NCBI GenBank assembly: GCA_025055455.1
Contig: JANWXD010000001.1
Span: forward strand, 248,001 to 312,000
DNA from: Bryobacteraceae bacterium
Lineage (GTDB): Bacteria; Acidobacteriota; Terriglobia; Bryobacterales; Bryobacteraceae
Length of the DNA: 64,000 bases
Reading direction: 5' to 3'
Part shown: in pieces, positions 54,350 to 63,272 of the stretch
How the letters are laid out: every line of letters starts with the position of its first letter
Numbering within the stretch: position 1 is the stretch's first letter
The notes under the pieces: generated by a model
What the model saw: only the letters and a program-made list of their open reading frames with translations
Databases searched by the model: none
What the model was told of the DNA's origin: nothing
Made by a program: the position numbers and the translations under genes

Positions 54350-54378
54350 GGGAGCCATACTACCATATCGTAGCTCCC
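54350..54378. promoter_or_regulatory. Inverted repeat between SIS gene and vapB, possible operator
   Basis: GGGAGC at 54350-54355 is repeated in inverse as GCTCCC at 54373-54378, separated by 17 bases. The repeat sits beside the SIS start codon and about 14 bases upstream of the vapB -10 box. VapB antitoxins usually bind such palindromes at their own promoter, so it is a plausible operator for both directions. Confidence 0.45.
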
Positions 54379-54391
54379 ATCGAGACGGCGC

Positions 54392-54403
54392 TATACTGGC
54401 TGC
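54392..54403 (+). promoter_or_regulatory. Candidate leaderless promoter of vapB (TATACT-6 nt-ATG)
   Basis: TATACT at 54392-54397, then GGCTGC, then the vapB ATG at 54404. The predicted transcript start is the start codon. It shows the same spacing as upstream of proC and the GH2 gene. Confidence 0.5.
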
Positions 54404-54643
54404 ATGAAGACGACGGTGGAGATCTCCGACGCGCTGCTGCGGCGGGCGAAACAAATCGCCGCCGAGCGCGGAGTCACCCTGCGGGAACTTCTGGAGACCG
54501 GCCTGCGGCACGTGGTCGAATCCGAGGAAGCGCGAAAACGCCCCTTCCGCTTGCGGCGGCGGCCGTTCCGGGGCAAGAAGCTGGCGCTCGAGGGCGGCTG
54601 GGACGCGGTCCGCCAACTGATCTACGAGGGCCGGGGCGGATGA
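54404..54643 (+). CDS. vapB: VapB-type antitoxin
   Basis: A 79-residue protein. The N-terminal MKTTVEISDALLRRAKQIAA is a ribbon-helix-helix motif of the DUF2191/VapB type, which binds operator DNA as a dimer. The C-terminus is basic (RKRPFRLRRRPFRGKKL) with a Trp-containing end (GGWDAVRQLIYEGRGG) that typically wraps the toxin. Its stop overlaps the toxin ATG (ATGA), the standard arrangement of a toxin-antitoxin pair. Confidence 0.9.
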   Translation: MKTTVEISDALLRRAKQIAAERGVTLRELLETGLRHVVESEEARKRPFRLRRRPFRGKKLALEGGWDAVRQLIYEGRGG

Positions 54644-55071
54644 TCGCGGTGGATACGAACATCCTGGTGCATGCCCACCGCGCCGAGTCGCCCTGGCACA
54701 AGACCGCGGACCGGCGTCTGGCGGAACTGGCGGAGGGCGGCGCCCCGTGGGCCATCCCATGGCCCTGCCTCCACGAATTTCTGGCGATTGTGACGCACCC
54801 GCGCATTTGCAGTCCGCCGACGCCGCTGCCGCACGCGCTCGAACAGGTGGCCTGCTGGCTCGAGTCTCCCACCCTCAACGTGCTCGCCGAACTGGCCGGC
54901 TACTGGGAGATCCTCCGGGACACCTTGGCGGGCAGCCGGGTGACGGGACCTCGCGTCCACGACGCGCGGATCGCCGCCCTCTGCCGCCAGCACGGGGTTC
55001 GCACGCTGTGGTCAGCTGACCGCGACTTCACCCGCTTTGCCGGCCTGCGCGTGGTGAACCCTCTGATCTGA
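54640..55071 (+). CDS. vapC: VapC-type PIN-domain ribonuclease toxin
   Basis: A 143-residue PIN-domain protein. The first acidic residue is in IAVDTNILVHAHRAES, the conserved Glu in PWPCLHEFLAIVTH, and the later Asp residues in VHDARIAALCRQHG and LWSADRDFTRFAGL. These form the magnesium site that cleaves RNA, in known cases tRNA or rRNA. Coupling to the ribbon-helix-helix gene just upstream supports a VapBC pair. The end lies ten bases from the convergent hppA stop. Confidence 0.93.
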   Translation: MIAVDTNILVHAHRAESPWHKTADRRLAELAEGGAPWAIPWPCLHEFLAIVTHPRICSPPTPLPHALEQVACWLESPTLNVLAELAGYWEILRDTLAGSRVTGPRVHDARIAALCRQHGVRTLWSADRDFTRFAGLRVVNPLI

Positions 55072-55080
55072 AGCCACCGT

Positions 55081-57267
55081 TCAAATGAACAGCGGGGCCG
55101 CCACCAGCGTGATGGTGCTCAGCAGCTTGATGAGCACGTGAAGCGAGGGCCCGGCGGTGTCCTTGAAGGGATCGCCCACCGTGTCACCGACGACGGTGGC
55201 TTTGTGCGCGTCGGAGCCTTTGCCACCCAGAGCGCCCGTCTCCACATACTTCTTGGCGTTGTCCCAAGCGCCGCCGCCGTTGTTCATCAGCGTAGCGAGC
55301 AGGATGCCGGCAATCGTACCGACCATCAGCAGCGCGGCGACGGAAACCGCACCGACCGGGAGCGGGTCGTTGTGGCTGGAGAAGTTGCGGAAGATCACCC
55401 CGACCAGCACGGGGCCTGCCACGGGCAGAATGCCGGGCAGCACCATGGCCTTTAACGCCCCTTTGGTGACAATGTCCACGCAAGTGCCGTATTCGGGGTC
55501 GGCGGTTCCCGCCATGATCCCCGGATTGGTCCGGAACTGGCGGCGCACCTCCTGGATGACGGTCTCGGCGGCCTTGCCGACGGCGCGGATGGCCAAGGCG
55601 CTGAAGAGAAACACGAGCGTCGCCCCGAGCAGCGCACCCGTGAAAACAGGCACGTTGCCGATATCGACCGGGAACTCGGTGACGCCGCGGCCCAGGTTCT
55701 CCAGCGCCACCTTGACCTCGTCAATGTAGGCCGAAAACAGCAGGAAGGCGGCTAGGGCGGCGCTGCCGATGGCGTACCCCTTCGTGAGGGCCTTGGTGGT
55801 GTTGCCCACCGCGTCCAGCCGGTCGGTGCGGCGGCGGATTTCCTCGGGCTGCTTGGACATTTCGATAATGCCTCCGGCGTTGTCTGTAATGGGGCCGAAG
55901 GTGTCCATGGCGAGAATGTACGCCGCGGTCGACAGCATGCCCATCGTCGCGATGGCAGTTCCGTACAGGCCCGCCGCCGTAGGCGAAACGCCAGGCAGAT
56001 TCGCACCCGCACCCAGATAATACGAGCCCATGATGGCCGCCGAGATGACCAGCACCGGCAGCGCCGTGCATTCCAGAGCCACCGAAAAGCCGGATATGAT
56101 CACCGTGGCCGGACCCGTCTTGGCGCTTTCGGCAATCGTCAGCACGGGCCGGTACTTGTACTCGGTGTAATACTGCGTGATATAGACGAACAGAAAGCTC
56201 GTCACGATGCCGATGACGCCGGCCAGATACAAGCGCATGTTGCCCTGAAGCAGCAGGTGCACCGCGATATAGAAACCGATCAGGGCCAAGACCGTGGTCA
56301 TGTAATAGCCGCGATTGAGCGCCCTCATGGGGTCTTCTTCGCCCTTGACGCGGACGATCATGACGCCCACGATCGAAGCGATCAATCCGAAGGCACGCGC
56401 CACCAGGGGGAAGAGCACGCCCTTGATGCCGAAGATGGGTAGCAGGGACACGCCGAGGATCATGGCGCCGATGTTCTCCGCGGCCGTGGACTCGAACAGG
56501 TCCGCGCCGCGGCCGGCGCAGTCGCCGACGTTGTCGCCCACCAGGTCGGCGATGACCGCCGGGTTGCGCGGGTCGTCTTCGGGGATGCCCGCTTCGACCT
56601 TGCCGACCAAGTCGGCGCCCACGTCGGCGGCCTTGGTGTAGATGCCGCCGCCGAGCTGCGCAAACAAGGCCACGAAGCTGGCGCCGAACCCGAAGGCGAC
56701 GATCTGGAAGGGCACGTGCCGAGCGTCCTCGAGACCGTTGAACAGCCAAAACAAGCCCCCCACGCCCAGTAGCGACAGGGCCACCACTCCCAGGCCCGTC
56801 ACCGCCCCGCCCCGCAAGGCGATTTGCAGCGCGCGGTTGAAATCCGTACGCGCCGCCGAAGCCACGCGGATGTTACTCCGAATGGAAACCCACATTCCGC
56901 AGAAGCCCGCCGCCAGCGAGCACAAGGCACCCACGACAAAGGAGACGGTCATGCGGAACGCCAGAGTGGCATCGTCCTTGCCGAACAGGTAGCCCAGGTA
57001 GATGATCGCCGCCAGGATCACCGACAGTCCGATGATCGTCTGATACTGTCGGCGCAGAAACGCCTCGGCTCCTTCCTTGATGGCGTTAGAAATTTTTTGC
57101 ATCTGGGGCGTGCCCGTGTCCTGACGAAGCACGTAGCGGGAAAACAGGCCCGCCACGCCTAGGGAGAGCAGACTGATGGCCAGCACCAGCACCAGGTAAC
57201 CCTGGCCTTCTCCGGTGGGGCCGCCCGCCTGAAGCCACAGCGCGAGAGGAACAGGAAAGCAGTCCAT
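55081..57267 (-). CDS. hppA: H+-translocating membrane pyrophosphatase
   Basis: A 728-residue polytopic membrane protein of full family length that couples pyrophosphate hydrolysis to ion pumping across the inner membrane. The substrate site is in GGGIYTKAADVGADLVGKVE and DLVGDNVGDCAGRGADLFES. The potassium-dependence position reads GNTTKALTKGYAIGSA. Lys at this place marks the K+-independent, proton-pumping type, where K+-dependent enzymes have Ala. A strong AAGGAGG site precedes the ATG. The enzyme may save energy under nutrient stress by using biosynthetic pyrophosphate. Confidence 0.95.
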   Translation of the reverse strand: MDCFPVPLALWLQAGGPTGEGQGYLVLVLAISLLSLGVAGLFSRYVLRQDTGTPQMQKISNAIKEGAEAFLRRQYQTIIGLSVILAAIIYLGYLFGKDDATLAFRMTVSFVVGALCSLAAGFCGMWVSIRSNIRVASAARTDFNRALQIALRGGAVTGLGVVALSLLGVGGLFWLFNGLEDARHVPFQIVAFGFGASFVALFAQLGGGIYTKAADVGADLVGKVEAGIPEDDPRNPAVIADLVGDNVGDCAGRGADLFESTAAENIGAMILGVSLLPIFGIKGVLFPLVARAFGLIASIVGVMIVRVKGEEDPMRALNRGYYMTTVLALIGFYIAVHLLLQGNMRLYLAGVIGIVTSFLFVYITQYYTEYKYRPVLTIAESAKTGPATVIISGFSVALECTALPVLVISAAIMGSYYLGAGANLPGVSPTAAGLYGTAIATMGMLSTAAYILAMDTFGPITDNAGGIIEMSKQPEEIRRRTDRLDAVGNTTKALTKGYAIGSAALAAFLLFSAYIDEVKVALENLGRGVTEFPVDIGNVPVFTGALLGATLVFLFSALAIRAVGKAAETVIQEVRRQFRTNPGIMAGTADPEYGTCVDIVTKGALKAMVLPGILPVAGPVLVGVIFRNFSSHNDPLPVGAVSVAALLMVGTIAGILLATLMNNGGGAWDNAKKYVETGALGGKGSDAHKATVVGDTVGDPFKDTAGPSLHVLIKLLSTITLVAAPLFI

Positions 57268-57414
57268 CGAATGACCTCCTTATGCGTCGGAAAAGCAGCC
57301 GGCACGGGGAGCCGGTGTGAAAAGCGGATCAGGGCCTGAAACCTTCAGGATGCAGGCTTTTCCAAGCAAACAAGATTAACCCATCCCGGAGTCGGAAGCA
57401 AGCTGACGTCGCGC
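57268..57414 (-). other. hppA leader with hairpins
   Basis: The 147-base gap between hppA and the methyltransferase gene upstream. On either strand it can form CCTGAA-ACC-TTCAGG (57335-57349) and a second stem between GCCGGC and GCCGGT near 57300. I recognise no riboswitch class. It may be a terminator for the upstream genes or a structured leader. Confidence 0.35.
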
Positions 57415-58590
57415 TCACAGCACCTGCGCAATCAGACACTTCAGGTACTGCGTCTCGGGCACCGTGAGCAGGATGGGATGGTCCCGGGCCTGGGTGCGGC
57501 GCTCGAGCACCCGAAGGGGCCGGCCAGCATCCAGCGAAGCAGAGGCGACGATCTCGAGGAACGACGCCTCAGGGAGGTGGTGGGAACAGGAGCAGGTGAC
57601 CAACACACCGCCCGAAGACAGCAGCTTGAGGGCGCGCAGGTTGATCTCCTTATAGGCGGCCGCGGCCCGCTCCAGGTCGCGGCGCGATTTGGCGAAGGCC
57701 GGCGGGTCGAGCACGACGACGTCGAACTGGCGGCCCGCCGAGGCGTAGCCGGACAGCAGCTGGAAGACGTCGGCTTCACGGAACGTCACGTTTCCGAGGC
57801 CATTGGCGGCGCGGTTCTCCTCGGCCAGAGCCAGCGCCGCGGCGGAGCTGTCCACCGCCTCGACCCGCTCGCAGACGCCCGCCAGGTGCAGCGCGAATCC
57901 GCCCGTGAACGTGAAGCAGTCCAAAGCTCGGCCGCGCGCGTAGGCCGCGGCGGCCAGGTAATTCTCCCGCTGGTCCAGAAACAGGCCGGTCTTCTGGCCG
58001 TGGAAAAGGTCAGCGACAAAGCGCAGGCCGTTGATGTTCACAGGGACGCGTTGGGGGACTTCGCCGGCCAGCACGGAGGTTTCCAGCGGCAGGCCTTCTT
58101 TCTGGCGCACGAGCGCGTCATTGCGGGCCAGGATTCCAGCGGGGTGAAACAGTTCTGCGAGGCAGGCGGCGATCTCGGCCTGGGCCCGATCCATGCCCTG
58201 GCTGAGCGCTTGGAGGACGAAATAATCGCCGTAGCGGTCCACGATGAGAGCGGGCAACCGGTCGCCTTCGGCGTGCACCAGACGGTAGGCGTCAGTGCCC
58301 GTGACGACTCGGCGACGGAGCGCGTGCGCCTCTTCGAGGCGCTGGCGGAAAAATGCAGGACCGATGGGCTCGGCCCGCTCGCTCAGCACTCGGAGCGCGA
58401 TGAGGGACGCGGAGCTGTAATGCCCCATCCCGAGGACGCGCCCTCGGGGGCCCATGACGACCACGGCATCGCCCGGCTGCGCTGCGTCCCGATCCTCCAC
58501 ATCGCTCGCGAAAATCCACGGGTGACCCGCGCGGAGGCGTCCTGCGGCTTTGGCGTTGACCCGGACCGTGGGATAGGCCGAGGCGGCCAC
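57415..58590 (-). CDS. rlmI: RlmI-like 23S rRNA cytosine-C5 methyltransferase
   Basis: A 391-residue class I SAM methyltransferase. The N-terminal PUA-like domain (about 1-75) contains RLRAGHPWIFASDVEDRDAA. The EEHD-like middle segment has EGDRLPALIVDRYGDYFVLQ. The catalytic domain has GLFLDQRENYLAAAAYARGR, ALDCFTFTGGFALHLAG (SAM motif), VVLDPPAFAKSRRDLERAAA and the catalytic Cys in LVTCSCSHHL. E. coli RlmI methylates C1962 of 23S rRNA. The start is GTG, immediately after the HtpX stop codon, so the genes may be coupled. Confidence 0.92.
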   Translation of the reverse strand: MAASAYPTVRVNAKAAGRLRAGHPWIFASDVEDRDAAQPGDAVVVMGPRGRVLGMGHYSSASLIALRVLSERAEPIGPAFFRQRLEEAHALRRRVVTGTDAYRLVHAEGDRLPALIVDRYGDYFVLQALSQGMDRAQAEIAACLAELFHPAGILARNDALVRQKEGLPLETSVLAGEVPQRVPVNINGLRFVADLFHGQKTGLFLDQRENYLAAAAYARGRALDCFTFTGGFALHLAGVCERVEAVDSSAAALALAEENRAANGLGNVTFREADVFQLLSGYASAGRQFDVVVLDPPAFAKSRRDLERAAAAYKEINLRALKLLSSGGVLVTCSCSHHLPEASFLEIVASASLDAGRPLRVLERRTQARDHPILLTVPETQYLKCLIAQVL

Positions 58591-59433
58591 CTACACGAGG
58601 GCCTGGAGACGCCGGATCCGCTCCTCCGTCGAGGGGTGGGTCGAAAACAGGCGCATCAGAGCTTGCCCGCTGAACGGCTTAATGATGAACATGTGGGCGG
58701 TGGCGGGCGAGGCGTCCAGCGGAATGCGCGTGGACCAGTGCTCCAGCTTGCGCAGCGCGCTGATCAGTCCCCAAGGGCCGCCGGCGTAGCGAGCCGCCGT
58801 GGCGTCGGCGGAGTATTCCCGGGTGCGCGAGATGGCCATCTGGATCAGCAGGGCGGCGATCGGGGCCAAGATCATCATGAGCAGCATGGCGACGGCGTTG
58901 CCGCGGTTATCCTCCTCATCCCGGCTGCCGCCGAAGAAAAACGCCATGCGCGCCAGCATGGTGATGGCCGCCGCGATCGTGGCCGCCACCGAACTGATGA
59001 GAATATCGCGGTTGCGGATGTGGGCCAGCTCGTGGGCAATCACGCCTTCCAGTTCGCGGTCGTCCATGAGTTCGAGCAGGCCCGCCGTGAACGCCACCGA
59101 AGCGTGCTTGGGGTTGCGCCCCGTGGCGAAAGCGTTCGGCGAGGCCTCCGGGATCACCCACAGCCGCGGCATGGGAAGCCCCATGCGCAGGCACAGGCTC
59201 TGGACGAGGGGGGCGACGCGCCGCCACACTTGGGGATTCTGGGACTCGGTAACCGGCTGGGCCCCGTACATGCTCAGCGCGATCTTGTCCGAGAAGAAAT
59301 AACTGACGCCGTTCATCAGGACCGCGAGCAGTAGGCCCACGTACAGGCCGTCACGGCCGGCCACCGCCTCGCCGCCCACCAGTAGCAGCCCGCTGAGCAA
59401 GCCGAGGAGCAGGACTGTCTTTACGCCGTTCAT
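58591..59433 (-). CDS. htpX: HtpX-type membrane zinc metalloprotease (M48)
   Basis: A 280-residue membrane protease for quality control of inner-membrane proteins. Two N-terminal membrane helices are followed by the zinc motif HELAH (His134, Glu135, His138) in EGVIAHELAHIRNRD. The third ligand region is in SRTREYSADATAARYAGGPW. Two further hydrophobic segments follow the motif (LISSVAATIAAAITMLARMA and LMMILAPIAALLIQM). The start at 59433 is preceded by AGAGGG. A longer frame upstream lacks family similarity. Confidence 0.93.
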   Translation of the reverse strand: MNGVKTVLLLGLLSGLLLVGGEAVAGRDGLYVGLLLAVLMNGVSYFFSDKIALSMYGAQPVTESQNPQVWRRVAPLVQSLCLRMGLPMPRLWVIPEASPNAFATGRNPKHASVAFTAGLLELMDDRELEGVIAHELAHIRNRDILISSVAATIAAAITMLARMAFFFGGSRDEEDNRGNAVAMLLMMILAPIAALLIQMAISRTREYSADATAARYAGGPWGLISALRKLEHWSTRIPLDASPATAHMFIIKPFSGQALMRLFSTHPSTEERIRRLQALV

Positions 59434-59650
59434 AATATGCACCCTCTTCCCTACCGATTTTGACACACCGCCGGCGGTGGGCGTCAAATCAGACCTCCCA
59501 CGAGACTCTCCGCACCGTGGGGCGGCGACGCAGGGGAGCTCTTCAGAACTTTAGTCCTAGTACAATTGCAGTTGTGAATCCGAATCCCGATGAGCCTGAA
59601 ATCTTGTGGCCGGCGCGGTCTTCGGGTAGAATCGTTCAACGAGGTGGTGA

Positions 59651-60354
59651 ATGGCTCGTGGCGCGCGTGTAGCCTACCTGATGTTGCTCCTTTTGCTGGC
59701 TTTGAGTTTGTCCGCACCTTTGGCTCAGGCGAGCGTGCTGACGTTCGGATTCCGGTGCATCACGAACAACAATGCCACGCAATGTTTGATCGGGCAGAAC
59801 CAGTTGTTTGTGGATGTAGTTGGGTTCGGCAGTTCCACCATGATCGGGACTACCACCGTCACACCCGCGGCGAACGAGGTAGTTTTCCGGTTCTACAACA
59901 CGGGACCTGTCCCCTCTTCGATCACGGACGTGTACTTCGACGACGGCGCCTTGCTGGCTCTGGCGTCCATCTTCAACATGACCGGCGTCAATTTCAGCCC
60001 GGCGCTTCGCCTCCGAATCTGCCGGGGGGCGCCAGCCTCAGCCCACCGTTCGTGACGACCGCAGGATTTTCGGCCGATTCGGACCCACCCGCGGTTCCGA
60101 ACGGCGTGAACCCCGGCGAGGCGCTTGGAATCTTGTTCACGCTACAGTCGACCAAGACATGGAGCAATGTCATCGCGGACCTTGGAACGGGAGCGCTGCG
60201 GATTGGCATCCATGTGCAAGCGATAGGTGGTCGGCCCCTCGGGGGCAGCGAGAGCTTTATCAATAACCCGCACCCGATCCCCGAGCCGGCCACCCTTGGG
60301 CTGGTCGGCGCCGGGCTCCTAGCGCTGGGCTGGCGCACCCGGAAACGTTCGTAG
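59651..60354 (+). pseudogene. PEP-CTERM protein gene with a frameshift
   Basis: A secreted protein split by one frameshift. The first frame (59651-60055) gives a signal peptide (AYLMLLLLLALSLSAPLAQA) and a beta-rich domain ending FSPALRLRICRG. The correct continuation is in the next frame: GASPPNLPGGASLSPPF, later GALRIGIHVQAIGG, then IPEPATLGLVGAGLLALGW and basic RTRKRS at the end. This is a typical PEP-CTERM sorting signal (PEP motif, hydrophobic helix, Arg tail) used with an exosortase. The change lies near 59998, where CCCGGCGC would restore the frame if it were CCCGGGCGC. It may be real decay or an assembly error. The exosortase is not in the window. Confidence 0.85.
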
Positions 60355-60374
60355 CCGGGTTTTCCGGGAACCGA

Positions 60375-60413
60375 AAAACCGGCCGGCTTAGTTTTTGCGC
60401 GCCGGCCGGTTTT
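60375..60413. terminator. Bidirectional intrinsic terminator
   Basis: A perfect 13-base stem: AAAACCGGCCGGC (60375-60387) pairs with GCCGGCCGGTTTT (60401-60413) around a 13-base loop. Stem ends provide a T-run in both directions. It lies between the convergent PEP-CTERM and Hsp20 genes and can serve both. Confidence 0.88.
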
Positions 60414-60419
60414 GTGTTC

Positions 60420-60869
60420 TCACTCTTTCGCGACCTCGACCTTGACGGCCTTGGGCTTGGCGACCTCCTTCTTGGGCAAGGTGATCGTCAAGACCCCCGA
60501 TTTGTACTCGGCCTTCACCTTGTCGGTGTCCACCGTCTCCGGTAGGGTGAAATAGCGGGCGAAGGAGCCGTAGCCGCGCTCGATGCGGTGGTAGCCGACC
60601 CCCTTTTGCTCTTTTTCGAACTTGCGCTCACCCTTGAGCGTCAGGGTGTCGTTTTCGATCTGGATGTCCACATCCTTGGGATCCACCTCCGGCAAATCCG
60701 CCTTAAGGATCACTGCGTCGTCGGTCTCCAGAATGTCCACCGCCGGGCTCCACGGCCGCTGGGATCGGGGCTCGCTGAGCAACCGCGAGACCGTGTCGAA
60801 CAGCTGCAGCGACGGGAACTCGAACAGTTCACGCCAAGGATCTTGCTTGGAATATTTCGTGATCGCCAT
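60420..60869 (-). CDS. hsp20: Hsp20/alpha-crystallin small heat-shock protein
   Basis: A 149-residue ATP-independent chaperone started at 60869, where GGAGGAGG stands 11 bases upstream. The alpha-crystallin domain runs from VDILETDDAVILKADLPEVD through GERKFEKEQKGVGYHRIERG to the diagnostic AEYKSGVLTITLPK (the A-x-x-x-G-V-L motif) near the end. The N-terminal arm is short and contains aromatic residues (DPWRELFEFPSLQLFDTVSR). It has its own strong sigma-70-like promoter and shares a terminator with the convergent PEP-CTERM gene. Confidence 0.96.
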   Translation of the reverse strand: MAITKYSKQDPWRELFEFPSLQLFDTVSRLLSEPRSQRPWSPAVDILETDDAVILKADLPEVDPKDVDIQIENDTLTLKGERKFEKEQKGVGYHRIERGYGSFARYFTLPETVDTDKVKAEYKSGVLTITLPKKEVAKPKAVKVEVAKE

Positions 60870-60895
60870 CGGCTTCAGAACCTCCTCCAAGCAAT

Positions 60896-60924
60896 ATCAT
60901 AAAATATTAGCGTCCAATTGTCAA
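60896..60924 (-). promoter_or_regulatory. Sigma-70-type promoter of hsp20
   Basis: On the minus strand TTGACA (60919-60924) and TATGAT (60896-60901) are separated by exactly 17 bases, close to consensus at both boxes. The ATG at 60869 is 27 bases beyond the -10 box. No CIRCE or heat-shock sigma motif is evident. Confidence 0.8.
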
Positions 60925-60941
60925 CATATACACAGCAAAAA

Positions 60942-60964
60942 AACGCGTGTAAAAAACACGCGTT
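60942..60964 (-). terminator. Intrinsic terminator of the ribosomal operon
   Basis: A nine-base perfect stem, AACGCGTGT (60942-60950) with ACACGCGTT (60956-60964), around a five-base loop. On the minus strand it is followed by a run of T's. It lies 28 bases after the rplQ stop and ends the rpsM-rpsK-rpsD-rpoA-rplQ transcript. Confidence 0.9.
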
Positions 60965-60991
60965 ATCAATAAGATACAAATCGGCCGACGA

Positions 60992-61444
60992 TCAGTTCTT
61001 TTCGCTCTCTTCCGGCTCCCGTCCCTCCCTCATCGCCTTGAGCCGTTCCTCCCTGCGGCGGCGCCGCTCAGCCGCGCGCTTGACCAGTTCGCTTCCCACC
61101 AGCTCGAGCATCGCCTGCTCGGCTCCGTCGCCGCGGCGCCAGCCGAGCCGCACCACGCGGGTATAACCTCCATTGCGGGGCATGAATCGGGGACCGAGCT
61201 TGTCGAAGAGCTTGCGGACCGCCCCGGGCGTCTGCAAGAAGGCGGCCGCTTGGCGCCGGGCGTGGAGCGTCCCGCGCTTGGCTAAGGTGATCATCTTGTC
61301 CACCAGAGGCTTAGCGGCCTTGGCCTTGGTCACGGTGGTGATGACGCGTTCCTGTTCGATCACGCTGGTCACTAAACCACGCAGCAAGGCTCGGCGCGAG
61401 GCGGGGTTCCGGCCGAGCTTGAACCCTGCTTTGCGATGTCTCAT
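60992..61444 (-). CDS. rplQ: 50S ribosomal protein L17
   Basis: A 150-residue protein. The N-terminus [20 protein letters not shown] and the segment [20 protein letters not shown] are diagnostic of L17, which sits near the polypeptide exit on the large subunit. The C-terminal 30 residues form a charged extension ([20 protein letters not shown]) longer than in E. coli. The start overlaps the rpoA stop by four bases, so translation is coupled. It is the last gene before the terminator. Confidence 0.97.
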   Translation of the reverse strand: MRHRKAGFKLGRNPASRRALLRGLVTSVIEQERVITTVTKAKAAKPLVDKMITLAKRGTLHARRQAAAFLQTPGAVRKLFDKLGPRFMPRNGGYTRVVRLGWRRGDGAEQAMLELVGSELVKRAAERRRRREERLKAMREGREPEESEKN

Positions 61445-62514
61445 TCGTGCGCCTCCCCGACGGGTCCGCCTTCCAATCCGGAGCTCTCCGTCAGCCGCGG
61501 GCGGGTCTCGTCCCCGGCCGCACGGCGCCCGGCGCTCGGCGGAAGGATCGGCCGTCCCTGAGCGTCAAATTTCATGCCGAAGGACAAGCCCAGGTTGGCG
61601 AGGATCTCCTTGATCTCATTGAGGGACTTACGGCCGAAATTCTTGGTGCGCAGCATCTCGGCCTCGGTCTTCTGCACCAAGTCCCCGATGGTTTGGATGT
61701 TGGCGTTCTTCAAGCAGTTGTACGAGCGAACACTCAGCTCCAGTTCCTCGACCGAGCGGTTGAGAATTTCGCGGAGCTGACTGAGCGCCCGTTCGCCAGG
61801 CTCTTCCGCCGCCTCGGGAACCTCTTCGAAGTTGATGAAGATGTTCATGTGATCCTTGAGGAGCTTCGCCGCTTGGCCGATGGCATCCTGCGGGGAGATG
61901 GCCCCGTTCGTCCAGACCTCGAGCGTAAGCTTGTCGTAGTCGGTGAGCTGCCCGAGACGCGCCGCTTCCACGGTGAAATTGACCTTGCGCACGGGCGAGT
62001 GGACCGAGTCGATAGGAATGAAGCCCAGGGGCAGATCTTCGTCGAAGTTTCGGTCGGCGCTCACGTAGCCTCGGCCTTTTTTCAGGCGCATTTCGATGTT
62101 GAGCTTGCCGTTTTCACCGACCGTGGCGATGTGCACGTTGCGGTCGAGCACCTCCACATCCGGGTCGGTTTCGATCTGGCCGCTCAGAACTTCCCCGGGC
62201 TGTTCCACCCGCAGCCGCGCCGTGCGGACGCCGTCGCCGGTCATCTTGAAGGGCACCTGCTTGAGGTTCAGGATGATGTCGGTGGCGTCTTCGGTGACCC
62301 CGGGAATCGGGCTGAACTCATGTAGCACTCCCTCGATGCGCACGGCCGTGATGGCCGCGCCCTCGATGGCGCTGAGCAGCACGCGCCGCAGGCTGTTGCC
62401 GATGGTGGTGCCGAAGCCCCGCTCGAAGGGCTGGGCGGTAAACATGCCGTAGCGGTCCGTCAGTGTCTCCGTGTTGGCGACCAGTCGCTTGGGTTTTTGG
62501 AATGCTCGAAACAT
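61441..62514 (-). CDS. rpoA: RNA polymerase alpha subunit
   Basis: A 357-residue alpha subunit. The N-terminal assembly domain has the conserved [20 protein letters not shown] and [20 protein letters not shown]. The C-terminal domain, which binds UP elements and activators, has [20 protein letters not shown] and [21 protein letters not shown] Ser/Arg-rich tail of about 35 residues follows the C-terminal domain and is longer than usual. Gene order rpsD-rpoA-rplQ is the normal bacterial arrangement. Confidence 0.98.
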   Translation of the reverse strand: MFRAFQKPKRLVANTETLTDRYGMFTAQPFERGFGTTIGNSLRRVLLSAIEGAAITAVRIEGVLHEFSPIPGVTEDATDIILNLKQVPFKMTGDGVRTARLRVEQPGEVLSGQIETDPDVEVLDRNVHIATVGENGKLNIEMRLKKGRGYVSADRNFDEDLPLGFIPIDSVHSPVRKVNFTVEAARLGQLTDYDKLTLEVWTNGAISPQDAIGQAAKLLKDHMNIFINFEEVPEAAEEPGERALSQLREILNRSVEELELSVRSYNCLKNANIQTIGDLVQKTEAEMLRTKNFGRKSLNEIKEILANLGLSFGMKFDAQGRPILPPSAGRRAAGDETRPRLTESSGLEGGPVGEAHE

Positions 62515-62572
62515 AGACTTCGCTTCTCCTTGCCCGCTGCGCCGGAGCAGACCGGTCCGGCGCGCCGGAACT

Positions 62573-63205
62573 CTACTTGGAGTACAATTCCACCACCAGT
62601 TGTTCGTTCAACTGGATCTGGACGAGCTCGTCGCGCCGCGGCGCGCCCACGACGCGTCCCCGAAGAGCCTCGCGATCCACCTCGAGCCAGCTCGGCACCG
62701 GCGCGTGCGCGGTGGCGTCCCGCGCGGCGAGAATCGTCGGATTGCTCTTGCTCTTTTCCTTGACCTCGATGACGTCGTTGAGCTTCACCGTGTATGAGGG
62801 AATGTTGACCTTCCGCCCGTTGACCAGGATATGGCCGTGGCGCACGAGCTGGCGGCATTGCGCGCGGCTCGTTCCGAAACCCATCCGGTAGACGACATTA
62901 TCCAGGCGCCGCTCCAGCAGCCCCAGCAGGTTCTCGCCGGTGATGCCCTTCATCTGGGCGGCCTTCTCGAACAGGTTGCGGAATTGCGTCTCCAGCACGC
63001 CGTAGATGCGGCGCAGCTTCTGCTTCTCGCGAAGCTGCAAGCCATAGCCCACAACTTTCGGGCGCCGCGCCTTGCCGTGTTGTCCCGGCGGAAAGTTGCG
63101 CCGCTCGATGGCGCACTTCTCGGTGTGGCAGCGCTCGCCCTTCAAGAACAGCTTCATGCCCTCGCGCCGGCACAGCCGGCAGACCGGGCCGAGATACCGA
63201 GCCAC
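62573..63205 (-). CDS. rpsD: 30S ribosomal protein S4
   Basis: A 210-residue S4 of the zinc-binding C+ form, with cysteines in [11 protein letters not shown] and ERCHTEKC. The S4 RNA-binding domain is [20 protein letters not shown], then [19 protein letters not shown]. The start is taken as GTG at 63205: it gives the classical MARYLGP N-terminus and lies six bases after AAGGAGG. A TTG two codons further upstream would sit directly against that ribosome site. S4 starts small-subunit assembly and often represses its own operon. Confidence 0.97.
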   Translation of the reverse strand: MARYLGPVCRLCRREGMKLFLKGERCHTEKCAIERRNFPPGQHGKARRPKVVGYGLQLREKQKLRRIYGVLETQFRNLFEKAAQMKGITGENLLGLLERRLDNVVYRMGFGTSRAQCRQLVRHGHILVNGRKVNIPSYTVKLNDVIEVKEKSKSNPTILAARDATAHAPVPSWLEVDREALRGRVVGAPRRDELVQIQLNEQLVVELYSK

Positions 63206-63272
63206 TCGCAACCTCCTTATTTCTCGGTGCAGTGTACGGCCTCCGGTCGCGGAGACCTTCTTCCTGCTTGCC

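Noticed and set aside
57268-57414. Possible riboswitch before hppA
   Set aside because: Two hairpins can form, but the sequence matches no riboswitch class that I can recognise.
59574-59672. Possible 32-residue protein starting at a GTG before the PEP-CTERM gene
   Set aside because: A TACAAT box precedes it, but the frame is very short, overlaps the PEP-CTERM start and has no recognisable feature.
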